A stretch of 6,659 nucleotides of DNA from assembly GCF_937877005.1 (NCBI RefSeq), contig NZ_CALEFV010000114.1:1-6659 (forward strand), written 5' to 3'. The notes beneath the pieces are model-generated. The model had not been told where the DNA came from, made no database searches, and saw only the letters and a program-made list of their open reading frames with translations. Each line of letters begins with the position of its first letter. Positions within the stretch are counted from its first letter, which is position 1. Below, in pieces: positions 1 to 6,248 of this stretch. The position numbers and the translations under genes are program-made. Source of the DNA: an uncultured Fibrobacter sp. (GTDB taxonomy: Bacteria; Fibrobacterota; Fibrobacteria; Fibrobacterales; Fibrobacteraceae).

Positions 1-809
1 CCGTCCTGCGGTTCAATTTTCGAGGCCTTGCGTTCCTTGATGTACATGGCGACATTACGGAACGGTGCGACCCAGATATCCTTGTCGTTCTGCTGAGCCC
101 ACTTGAGAGCACCTTCAATAGCGCTGATATCTGTCGGCGAATACGATGCTCCGCCATTGTTCTTCCCCTGGAAACCATGTGTCAGGAACATCACCCAACC
201 ATTGCTGTTAATAGCATTTTGCATGAGTCCCGTAAAGTCATTCGTAGACTTGATGCTGTTCTCAGCACCCGTCATGGCCGCAGGAACCTTGGCCCAGTTA
301 CTCGGACCATCTTTACTCATCACATCGCTAGGGATTTGTGCCCAGCTGGCATTGCAAACTCGACCCGCAATATAGTTCTGCAGAACCTGCCGCTCATCGG
401 GAACATTGCAGTTCGGGTAAGCAAGGGTTATGCATCCGTATTTCTGATTGATCTTATCGTTAATATGGCTCTTTGAAGATGCAATTTCACTATTGGGCAT
501 AGCACCATTACCCGGATGGGAATCACTATGGCTTGCCATCTCATGACCAGTATCTGCCATTTTTTGGAAGCCACTCCAGTCCGGAGTATTCCACCCCGCA
601 GAGACAATCAGATTAAATGTAGCCTTATAGTTGTATTTATCAAACAACGGGCCCGCGTCGCTCACATGGCTCGGGGCGCTATCATCAAACGTGAACGAGG
701 TAGCCCCTTTGCGGAAACCCGACCAGGTTGCAATTTCTGCATTCTGTGCGTAAATCATGGAAGCGCCCATGGCAAGCACGGTCGCAAAAGTCAACTTTTT
801 ATAATCCAT
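1..809 (-). CDS. Secreted polysaccharide deacetylase, NodB/CE4-like (partial, 3' end outside window)
   Basis: The first 269 residues are visible and the C-terminus lies beyond the left edge. The protein starts MDYKKLTF and has a short basic/hydrophobic signal peptide with a likely signal peptidase I site after IYA (residue 21), so it should be exported. NodB-type deacetylase motifs follow in order. FTFDD at 39-43 matches motif 1, with Asp42 the expected catalytic base and Asp43 the metal ligand. SHSDSHP at 93-99 gives the H-x3-H metal pair His94/His98. AYP at 130-132 is a possible degenerate motif 3. LTHG at 209-212 supplies the late histidine. The family removes N- or O-acetyl groups from polysaccharides such as chitin, peptidoglycan or xylan; the substrate cannot be told here. 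In motif 1 the usual Gly after DD is Ser44. The start is supported by AGAGGA (818-823), 8 nt upstream. The gene is divergent from the lipoprotein pair. Family call is firm; substrate is unknown. Confidence 0.88.
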   Translation of the reverse strand, partial: MDYKKLTFATVLAMGASMIYAQNAEIATWSGFRKGATSFTFDDSAPSHVSDAGPLFDKYNYKATFNLIVSAGWNTPDWSGFQKMADTGHEMASHSDSHPGNGAMPNSEIASSKSHINDKINQKYGCITLAYPNCNVPDERQVLQNYIAGRVCNASWAQIPSDVMSKDGPSNWAKVPAAMTGAENSIKSTNDFTGLMQNAINSNGWVMFLTHGFQGKNNGGASYSPTDISAIEGALKWAQQNDKDIWVAPFRNVAMYIKERKASKIEPQD

Positions 810-954
810 ATCCACATTCCTCTTTTTTATCATAAATATATATAGGGGTCGCATAAAAGGGCATATCTACAAAGCAGTTTGCGTTGTTCGCCATTACAAC
901 ACCACGGCAAATCCAGCATAGGAACAGAGCACTCCTTGTTTAAAAGTTTTTACT

Positions 955-982
955 TTGATTTATTCGCACAAGAGTGTATTTT
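955..982 (+). promoter_or_regulatory. Candidate promoter for the lipoprotein pair
   Basis: TTGATT (955-960) and TATTTT (977-982) are separated by 16 bp, a reasonable sigma-70-type pair about 37 nt upstream of the ATG at 1019. The -35 box is preceded by T, giving TTTG, the same arrangement as in the candidate frr promoter. This is consensus matching by eye only. Confidence 0.4.
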
Positions 983-1007
983 GAATTTGGGTTGGATTTT
1001 TTACTCG

Positions 1008-1013
1008 AAGAGG
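1008..1013 (+). promoter_or_regulatory. Ribosome binding site that fixes the start at 1019
   Basis: AAGAGG lies 5 nt before ATG 1019. The same frame is open from a GTG at 974, but a start there would put 15 extra residues (MYFEFG...EEVP) before the signal peptide, has no Shine-Dalgarno sequence, and would overlap the candidate -10 box. The 1019 start gives a normal lipoprotein N-terminus. Confidence 0.75.
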
Positions 1014-1018
1014 TGCCT

Positions 1019-2959
1019 ATGCGCAGCTATTTTTCGGGTGTTTTGGCGGTATACTTTGCCGTCGGGATGTGGGGTTGTTCAGAATCGTCAAACGACGACA
1101 TTTCTGCAGCAAATAACGAATCGTCTATCGAAGGCGAGGGAAATTCACCAGGTGAAGGGCTGTCGTCCGACAGCTTTTCAGGATTGTTGTCTTCGGGGGA
1201 TTTTCTTAACGAAATATCGTCGCAAAGTTCCGGAACAGGTGACGGGACTTCGAATACGGACATTTCCGATAGTTCAAATTCCAGCGTTCCCGGAAGCTCG
1301 AGCAACACGGAGTCTTCGCATTCGGACAATAGTTCCAGTTCAACGGAATTTACCTATGTGGCTCCGGCCACCTTCTCCGACACCGTAAACGGAGCGGTGT
1401 TCAACATGGTGTATGTCGCGGGCGGCACGTACACGCGCGGATGCGATAACTGCGCCGAGCAGGACAAGATTTACGAGACGCCTGCGCACAAAGTAACGGT
1501 AGACGCCTACCACATCGCGAATACCGAAGTCACCATCGGGCAATGGAACGCAGTGATGGGCGGCAAGAAAAACGCCTGGGAATCGGACAAGGCGCCCAAA
1601 ATCGGCGTAAGCTGGTTCGACGCGAACAGTTTCGCCTGTAAACTAGGACAAATCACAGGGCACCAGTACCGACTGCTGACCGATGCCGAATGGGAATTCG
1701 CGGCGCGTGGCGGCAAGGACGGCGTTCCCGACAACTTCAAGTTCTCGGGAAGCAACAGCGTCGATGATGTGGCGTGGTATTCCGAAAACAGCGGCGGCAA
1801 GGCACACGACGTGGCGACCAAGAAGCCGAATAAGCTCGGGCTCTACGACATGAGCGGAAACTCGTGGGAATGGGTGTACGACTGGCTCGTGGGCTATACC
1901 TCGGGCGACAAGGTGAATCCGGTGCAGCTCACCGGAAGCGGGAACAAGACGCGCCGGGGCGGGAGTTACGGCGAACCCGCGGAGTTTGCGCGGGTTAGCC
2001 GTCGCGCCATCCGCAGCCGCGATGGCGCCGCCGACATGGGGTTCCGTATCGGCATGTCGGCGGAACTCCCGCCGGGCATGGTGAGCCCCTGCGAAGCGGC
2101 GAACCCTTCGGCCGCCGCCTGCCAGGGCGACAAGAACCGCGACTGCCGCCTGATTACCGCGGCCGACGAAGCATGGATAAGCGACGACTACACCGTAGTC
2201 ATCGCCGAAGACGGCAACGCGGCGGTTTCGGGATTCCCGAACGTGTCGGGACAGTGGTACACGCTGAATAACCGCAGCTTCAATGTCGTTACCAAAACAG
2301 GCACCAAGACTTACGCCTACTATGTATTCAGCCAGGACGAACTCACCATGATCAGCGACGACGGCATTCCCTACCGCCTGTACCGCCGCTCCATGAGCGA
2401 GGCGAAAAACAAGGTCTCGCTCACTTCCGCAAGCAACCCGAAAACACTTGCACAGCTGATTGCCGCAGTGGAACCTGAGCGCCTCGTGACCGACGAGCAG
2501 CTTGCCCACCCCGACACGAGCGTACGCGACCCGCGCATCGCCGCCGCAAGCGGATACACGTGGTTCTTTGACGGGCGCTGCTGCGGGGGCAACCACAAGT
2601 ACCGTTTCCATCTTGATAAAAATGGCGATGCGGAATTCGTGGTAATGGACTACGACGACACGCACCACGAGAACATCCTCGCGAAGGGCCGCTGGTTCAC
2701 CGTCGGGAACATCGGGCTACACATCGTCCTGAACGGCAAGTACTTCAACTACCTCTACACCGCGGGCGAACGCACCATGAGCTACAGCGAGTACATGCCG
2801 GCAGGGCCCATATTCTGCCACATCTCGTTCCAGAGCTACGAACGCGGGGACTTCCGCATTTTCAACAAGACTGTATTCGACGACAAGATCAAGCGACCGC
2901 GCGGTTTCAACGGAGAAAACCCCGTGTACGAACCGGGTGAATACCAGTGGGGGTCGTAA
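1019..2959 (+). CDS. Predicted lipoprotein: serine-rich linker, SUMF1/FGE-like domain lacking catalytic cysteines, duplicated C-terminal domain
   Basis: The protein has 646 residues. Residues 1-19 form a hydrophobic signal ending M-W-G before Cys20. This is a degenerate lipobox, so lipidation is likely but not certain. Residues 21-110 are a low-complexity linker, about one third serine and rich in Asp, Asn and Glu, typical of a tether. Residues 118-347 match the formylglycine-generating-enzyme/SUMF1 fold: a TYTRG start, TPAHKVTVDAYHI, the EVTIGQWN segment (170-177), RLLTDAEWEFAARGG (218-232), GLYDMSGNSWEWVYD (274-288), RRGGSY (312-317) and GFRIG (341-345). The two active-site cysteines expected just after RGGS are absent, so formylglycine formation or similar oxidase chemistry is unlikely. 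A binding or structural role is inferred, as for other non-catalytic family members. Residues 356-646 match no family I recognise and contain two related segments (381-457 and 510-592). The stop codon overlaps the next start. Role unknown; probably envelope-anchored. Confidence 0.85.
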   Translation: MRSYFSGVLAVYFAVGMWGCSESSNDDISAANNESSIEGEGNSPGEGLSSDSFSGLLSSGDFLNEISSQSSGTGDGTSNTDISDSSNSSVPGSSSNTESSHSDNSSSSTEFTYVAPATFSDTVNGAVFNMVYVAGGTYTRGCDNCAEQDKIYETPAHKVTVDAYHIANTEVTIGQWNAVMGGKKNAWESDKAPKIGVSWFDANSFACKLGQITGHQYRLLTDAEWEFAARGGKDGVPDNFKFSGSNSVDDVAWYSENSGGKAHDVATKKPNKLGLYDMSGNSWEWVYDWLVGYTSGDKVNPVQLTGSGNKTRRGGSYGEPAEFARVSRRAIRSRDGAADMGFRIGMSAELPPGMVSPCEAANPSAAACQGDKNRDCRLITAADEAWISDDYTVVIAEDGNAAVSGFPNVSGQWYTLNNRSFNVVTKTGTKTYAYYVFSQDELTMISDDGIPYRLYRRSMSEAKNKVSLTSASNPKTLAQLIAAVEPERLVTDEQLAHPDTSVRDPRIAAASGYTWFFDGRCCGGNHKYRFHLDKNGDAEFVVMDYDDTHHENILAKGRWFTVGNIGLHIVLNGKYFNYLYTAGERTMSYSEYMPAGPIFCHISFQSYERGDFRIFNKTVFDDKIKRPRGFNGENPVYEPGEYQWGS

Positions 2960-4017
2960 TGCGCGTCTTCATTTTTGCCATGTTCGCTGCAGGCGCCATG
3001 CTCGCCGCTTGCGGCAATACGGATTCTTCATCAAATCCGGTCGTTACTGAATCTAGTTCACCTGACCTGGACCTTTCTGACTCCGATAACTTGCTTACAG
3101 GGTCATCTGCGCTAGATTCGCCGGAATGGTCGTCGTCCCAATCGTCGGCGACCACTCCGGTTTCATCTTCCAGCGTTCAACAACCGCATGGGTATTCGTC
3201 CTCGATAGAGGAGCAAATCAGATCGTCCTCTTCCACAGTTGTCATTCTGGAATCATCGAGTTCCGTGGACTCTGCAGCCGCCATAATCGAGCTCGACAAG
3301 GACGGATTTGCGACCGTCGCTGACGTTTACAGAAGTCTTTCGCCCGACGAAAAAGCGGTTTTCATCATCCGGCATTCCGAACGCGAAGACGCCGTGGCGA
3401 TAGAGACCGAACTCACCGCAAATGGCGTAAAGATGGCGCAGGATTTGGGAGCAACACTCAAGAGCGACGAGGAATTCAGCTACATCACCTCGGGATTCGT
3501 GCGCACGAACGAAACCGCGAACAACATATCGAAAGGCCGCGGCGAAGCGAGCACGCCGAAGCTAATCACGAACTACGACATCACCGGCAACTGGTTTCTG
3601 AAAATCTCTGCGGATTCGCTTGCGCAATACGCGACAGGGCTCGGCATGAAGGGCAGTTCCGTGGAACTCATGGCACGCTGGGCATACGGAGAGCCCTACC
3701 CCGACGCACTCTACGAAATTATACCTCGCGCTCAGGAATTCATGGAGAACGTCATCCTAAAGAACTTGCCCAAGTGGAAACGAGTAAGCATCATGGTTTC
3801 GCACGACATATTCGTCATGCCCTTGGCCGTATTCGGCTCCGAAGGGAAAGTCGCACTCAAGTACCACGAAGACTACCACTGGATAAACTACATCGCAGGA
3901 CTCGCCGTCATCATCGACGGTGAAAACAACTTGCGCTACATCCCTGTGAAAGGCGCCGATTCCGGCGTCATCGACTACCTTGCCATCTACATGGCAGAGC
4001 ATGGAATTAAGAAATAG
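2959..4017 (+). CDS. Predicted lipoprotein with serine-rich linker and histidine phosphatase domain
   Basis: The protein has 352 residues. MRVFIFAMF...LAAC is a textbook lipoprotein signal with lipobox L-A-A-Cys18. Residues 19-108 are a serine-rich tether, and about 130-350 form a histidine phosphatase (phosphoglycerate-mutase-like, branch 1) domain. Visible catalytic elements are RHSER at 138-142 (His139 the expected phosphate acceptor, Arg138 and Arg142 in the pocket), LTANG at 152-156, SGFVRTNETA at 178-187 (Arg182) and SHD at 281-283 (His282, the second catalytic His). The set looks intact, so it should hydrolyse a phosphoester outside the cytoplasm, in the periplasm or at the surface; substrate unknown. 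Periplasmic Ais, an enterobacterial LPS heptose-phosphate phosphatase of this superfamily, is a possible functional parallel only. ATG 2959 shares its A with the upstream stop (TAATG) and has a GGGGG stretch 5 nt before it, which implies translational coupling. A longer frame from GTG 2947 would only add four residues ahead of the signal peptide. Confidence 0.87.
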   Translation: MRVFIFAMFAAGAMLAACGNTDSSSNPVVTESSSPDLDLSDSDNLLTGSSALDSPEWSSSQSSATTPVSSSSVQQPHGYSSSIEEQIRSSSSTVVILESSSSVDSAAAIIELDKDGFATVADVYRSLSPDEKAVFIIRHSEREDAVAIETELTANGVKMAQDLGATLKSDEEFSYITSGFVRTNETANNISKGRGEASTPKLITNYDITGNWFLKISADSLAQYATGLGMKGSSVELMARWAYGEPYPDALYEIIPRAQEFMENVILKNLPKWKRVSIMVSHDIFVMPLAVFGSEGKVALKYHEDYHWINYIAGLAVIIDGENNLRYIPVKGADSGVIDYLAIYMAEHGIKK

Positions 4018-4019
4018 GA

Positions 4020-4041
4020 AAGGCGGACAAATGCCCGCCTT
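4020..4041. terminator. Hairpin between convergent operons, probable bidirectional terminator
   Basis: AAGGCGG (4020-4026) pairs perfectly with CCGCCTT (4035-4041) around an 8-nt loop. It begins 3 nt after the phosphatase stop and lies about 30 nt downstream of the cdsA stop on the other strand. On the plus strand the stem is followed by CAAATTTTC, a short T run that is not directly adjacent. On the minus strand the trailing sequence TTCCTATTTC is only weakly T-rich. The position makes a shared terminator the natural reading. Confidence 0.7.
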
Positions 4042-4070
4042 CAAATTTTCCACTTCGTTCTTCGTTTGCG

Positions 4071-4952
4071 TTACGCGATTTTCTGGAAGAAATCCATGAG
4101 CAGGTAAAGAGCAGGTGCAGCAAGGAAGAAGGAATCGCAGCGGTCGAGCACGCCTCCGTGACCGACAAATAGGTTGCCGGAATCCTTGGTGCCGCTCCAG
4201 CGCTTGAGGGCAGACATCAACAGATCGCCCACCTGGCCCGCGACAGTTACCAAGAGGCCAAGGCCAATCGCCTTCGCCCAGTCGATATCCACGTTGAAGC
4301 ATCCGAGAGCAGCACTGCACTTGGCCCAGTATGCCACCCAAGCGACCGTCGCGACAGAACCCGCCACAGAACCTTCCCAAGTTTTCTTGGGACTGATGCT
4401 TGGAGCAAACGGGTGACGACCCAAAGGACCCTTGCCAGCAGCAAACTTGCCAAAGAAGTACGCCACCGTATCGCAAAGCCAGACACCAGTCATCACCAGA
4501 ATAAACGGATAGCAATGTTCAAAGCCTTGACCATTTCCCATCATGAGTACGTTCATACCGCCCCAGAGCCCCAAGTACAGCGGAGCTCCGAGCTGCATTA
4601 CGAGCCACGGGAAAAGATGATCGATTTCAACCTTTGCAAAGGCGACACCGATATAGATTGCAAAAATCACGAGGAAGGTCATGCCCACTACGTAGGGCAC
4701 CGCAGGAAGACCGAAGTAGCTTCCCTTCGAAAGCGCCCATGCCAGCGTGAGCGCGAGCGATGCGGCAAAAGAAAGATACCGCATATCTGGGCCCTTGTAC
4801 ATCTTGGACACCATGCCAGCCCATTCCCAAGCACCGACACCGGCGATAAAGCACATCAGGCCGATACGGCTGAAGTCGTTAAACCACAGCAAGCCAAACA
4901 CTATCGGAATAGCGATAAAAGCCGTAATCAAACGCTGCGCTAAGTTACTCAT
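4071..4952 (-). CDS. cdsA: Phosphatidate cytidylyltransferase (CDP-diacylglycerol synthase)
   Basis: CdsA joins phosphatidic acid and CTP to form CDP-diacylglycerol, the branch point of bacterial phospholipid synthesis, in the inner membrane. The 293-residue product is strongly hydrophobic with several membrane segments (for example about 8-25, 60-75, 86-105, 148-167, 227-243). It carries the family signature: SALKR (247-251), TKD (255-257), GHGGVLDR (264-271) and Asp273, in the expected S-x-x-K-R...K-D...H-G-G-x-x-D-R-x-D spacing. A conserved SPKKTWEG loop lies at 187-194. Length is normal for the family. ATG 4952 (MSNLAQRL) is chosen over an upstream in-frame TTG at 4967, because the ATG has an AAGG sequence 6 nt before it (4959-4962) and the five extra residues look like leader. 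It overlaps the end of uppS by 8 nt, so translation is probably coupled. It is the last gene of the frr-uppS-cdsA operon. Confidence 0.95.
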   Translation of the reverse strand: MSNLAQRLITAFIAIPIVFGLLWFNDFSRIGLMCFIAGVGAWEWAGMVSKMYKGPDMRYLSFAASLALTLAWALSKGSYFGLPAVPYVVGMTFLVIFAIYIGVAFAKVEIDHLFPWLVMQLGAPLYLGLWGGMNVLMMGNGQGFEHCYPFILVMTGVWLCDTVAYFFGKFAAGKGPLGRHPFAPSISPKKTWEGSVAGSVATVAWVAYWAKCSAALGCFNVDIDWAKAIGLGLLVTVAGQVGDLLMSALKRWSGTKDSGNLFVGHGGVLDRCDSFFLAAPALYLLMDFFQKIA

Positions 4953-5655
4953 GTAATACCTTCCCAAATCGTCTTTCGCGAGTTTTGAAAAATTCTACAG
5001 CCTTCAGGAATTCATCCTTGCTGAAGTCAGGCCAAAGCGTGTCGGTCACGTAGAACTCGCTGTAGGCTGCCTGCCAAAGCAGGTAATTCGAAAGCCTGAA
5101 CTCGCCTCCCGTTCGAATCACAAGATCCGGGTCGGGAGCACCCTTTAAATACAGATTTTTTGCAAATAAACTTTCGTCGATATCTTCGGGCTTGATTGTA
5201 CCCGCCGCAACAGCGGCGGCAATAGCCTTCGTGGCATCCACGATTTCCTGACGGCCACCATAAGAAATGGCAAGGTTTAGCTGCATGCCCGTGTTGTTCG
5301 CCGTCTTGTCAATAGCGGACTGCAGGCTTGCACGCGGTTTTTCAGGAAGTCGCGCCATATTGCCGATGACGGTGAGCTTTACATTCTTTTCCATGAGGTC
5401 TGGAATTTCCTTGACGACCATCTCGATCAGGAGATTCATCAGGTAATCCACTTCCTTGGAAGGTCTGCCCCAGTTTTCGGAACTGAACACATAAAGCGTC
5501 ATGTGCTCGAGCTTAAGGTTTACGCCCACCTCGACAGCATCGATTGTCGCCTGGGTACCCTTGCGGTGGCCCAGGAAACGTTCGAGACCGCGGCTGCGGG
5601 CCCAGCGCCCGTTACCGTCCATGATGATGGCTACATGTCTAAGCTGATTGCCCAC
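4945..5655 (-). CDS. uppS: Isoprenyl transferase, undecaprenyl-diphosphate synthase type
   Basis: UppS is a cytosolic/membrane-associated cis-prenyltransferase. It extends farnesyl diphosphate with isopentenyl diphosphate to make the C55 carrier for peptidoglycan and other envelope glycans. The 236-residue product has the full set of family motifs: HVAIIMDGNGRWA at 7-19, with Asp13 the catalytic Mg2+-binding residue; GHRKG at 29-33; FSSENW at 57-62; SYGGR at 131-135; and DLVIRTGGEFRLSN at 177-190, followed by LLWQAAYSEFY. Length is normal. No ATG is usable, because the first one lies inside the catalytic MDGNG motif. The start is therefore GTG 5655, with a GGGG stretch at 5661-5664 (minus strand) 5 nt upstream. 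It begins 12 nt after the frr stop and overlaps cdsA by 8 nt. The substrate chain length is inferred from the family. Confidence 0.95.
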   Translation of the reverse strand: MGNQLRHVAIIMDGNGRWARSRGLERFLGHRKGTQATIDAVEVGVNLKLEHMTLYVFSSENWGRPSKEVDYLMNLLIEMVVKEIPDLMEKNVKLTVIGNMARLPEKPRASLQSAIDKTANNTGMQLNLAISYGGRQEIVDATKAIAAAVAAGTIKPEDIDESLFAKNLYLKGAPDPDLVIRTGGEFRLSNYLLWQAAYSEFYVTDTLWPDFSKDEFLKAVEFFKTRERRFGKVLHE

Positions 5656-5667
5656 AAAGACCCCGGA

Positions 5668-6201
5668 CTACACCTTGAGGATGTCCGCTTCCTTTTCGGC
5701 AAGCAGGCTGTCGATTTTCGCGATAGCCTTGTCGGTCGCCTTCTGGATTTCGTCCTGTTGCTTCTTGACTTCGTCTTCAGGCAAGTCCTTGTTCTTCTTG
5801 AGGGCGTCGTTGGCATCGCGGCGAATGTTGCGAATAGCCACGCGGCCTTCTTCGGCATGCTTGCGGGCGATCTTTGCAAGTTCCTGGCGGCGTTCCGTGG
5901 TAAGAATCGGCAAGCTCACGCGGATGCAGTTGCCGTCCTTCATCGGGGTAAGGCCAATGTTTGCAGCAAGGATAGCCTTTTCAATCGGATCGACCATGGT
6001 CTTTTCCCATGGGGACACGAGCAGCATGCGCGGTTCCGGGACAGAAACCTTGGCCACCTGAGAAATCGGGGTCGGCGTACCGTAGTAGTCGATGCGCACA
6101 TCGTTCAGGATAGCGGGGCTAGCCTGGCCAGCGCGGATCTTGGAAAATTCACGTTCGGTGGCCTCGATGGCCTTGTCCATTTTTTCGGTATATTCTGCCA
6201 T
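5668..6201 (-). CDS. frr: Ribosome recycling factor
   Basis: RRF works with EF-G to split the post-termination ribosome so that subunits can be reused. The 177-residue product (E. coli RRF has 185) shows the expected two-domain order. An N-terminal helix contains FSKIRAGQASP (19-29). The domain II beta region about 31-102 includes YYGTPTPISQVA (39-50), and SLPILTTERR (96-105) leads back into the long C-terminal helices of domain I. The hallmark VAIRNIRRDAND lies at 121-132. The tail (about 135-177) is charged and helical. ATG 6201 begins MAEYTEKMDKAIE, in register with other RRFs. There is no good Shine-Dalgarno sequence, only AAAGAA close to the ATG. It is the first gene of frr-uppS-cdsA. 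pyrH, often found directly upstream of frr, is absent here; the upstream neighbour is divergent rimO. A complete, ordinary essential gene. Confidence 0.97.
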   Translation of the reverse strand: MAEYTEKMDKAIEATEREFSKIRAGQASPAILNDVRIDYYGTPTPISQVAKVSVPEPRMLLVSPWEKTMVDPIEKAILAANIGLTPMKDGNCIRVSLPILTTERRQELAKIARKHAEEGRVAIRNIRRDANDALKKNKDLPEDEVKKQQDEIQKATDKAIAKIDSLLAEKEADILKV

Positions 6202-6216
6202 AGTTCTTTGCGTGTT

Positions 6217-6244
6217 AATAGTTTTTAGTTATCAGTTACTAGTT
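6217..6244 (-). repeat. Four-copy heptamer tandem repeat in the frr leader
   Basis: Read on the minus strand, the units are AACTAGT, AACTGAT, AACTAAA and AACTATT, followed by a further AAC. The AACT core is kept at an exact 7-bp period while the last three bases vary. It lies between the proposed frr promoter and the frr start codon, so it would be in the 5' untranslated leader or just at the transcription start. It may be a short sequence repeat or a binding site; no function is known to me. Confidence 0.65.
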
Positions 6245-6248
6245 GCGA

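Larger units (their letters stand above)
810..1018. other. Divergent intergenic region between deacetylase and lipoprotein genes
   Basis: This 209-nt spacer separates two genes transcribed away from each other, so it should hold both promoters. On the minus side an alternating TA tract (837-844) and an overlapping TATATTTA (minus strand, 840-833) could be a -10 element for the deacetylase. No convincing -35 box sits at normal spacing, so that promoter is unresolved. On the plus side a better candidate lies at 955-982 and is listed separately. No hairpin, RNA gene or repeat was seen. Confidence 0.5.

Noticed and set aside
103..845. Three plus-strand reading frames (103-375, 177-476, 516-845)
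   Set aside because: The minus strand encodes an export signal and all main NodB motifs through this stretch, so these are antisense shadows.
974..1018. Upstream GTG start for the first lipoprotein
   Set aside because: It has no ribosome binding site, overlaps the candidate -10 box and would place a 15-residue acidic leader before the signal peptide.
1643..2668. Open reading frame of 341 codons on the minus strand, antisense to the SUMF1-like lipoprotein
   Set aside because: It lies opposite a well-supported gene. It is low-complexity in Val, Ala, Arg and His, matches no family I know, and is explained by the GC-rich third positions of the sense gene.
3757..4515. Minus-strand frame spanning the cdsA end, the terminator and the phosphatase 3' end
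   Set aside because: It crosses a probable terminator and out-of-frame cdsA sequence, and has no recognisable domain.
5503..6228. Open reading frame of 241 codons on the plus strand across uppS and frr
   Set aside because: It is the antisense shadow of two clearly recognised essential genes and shows no domain.
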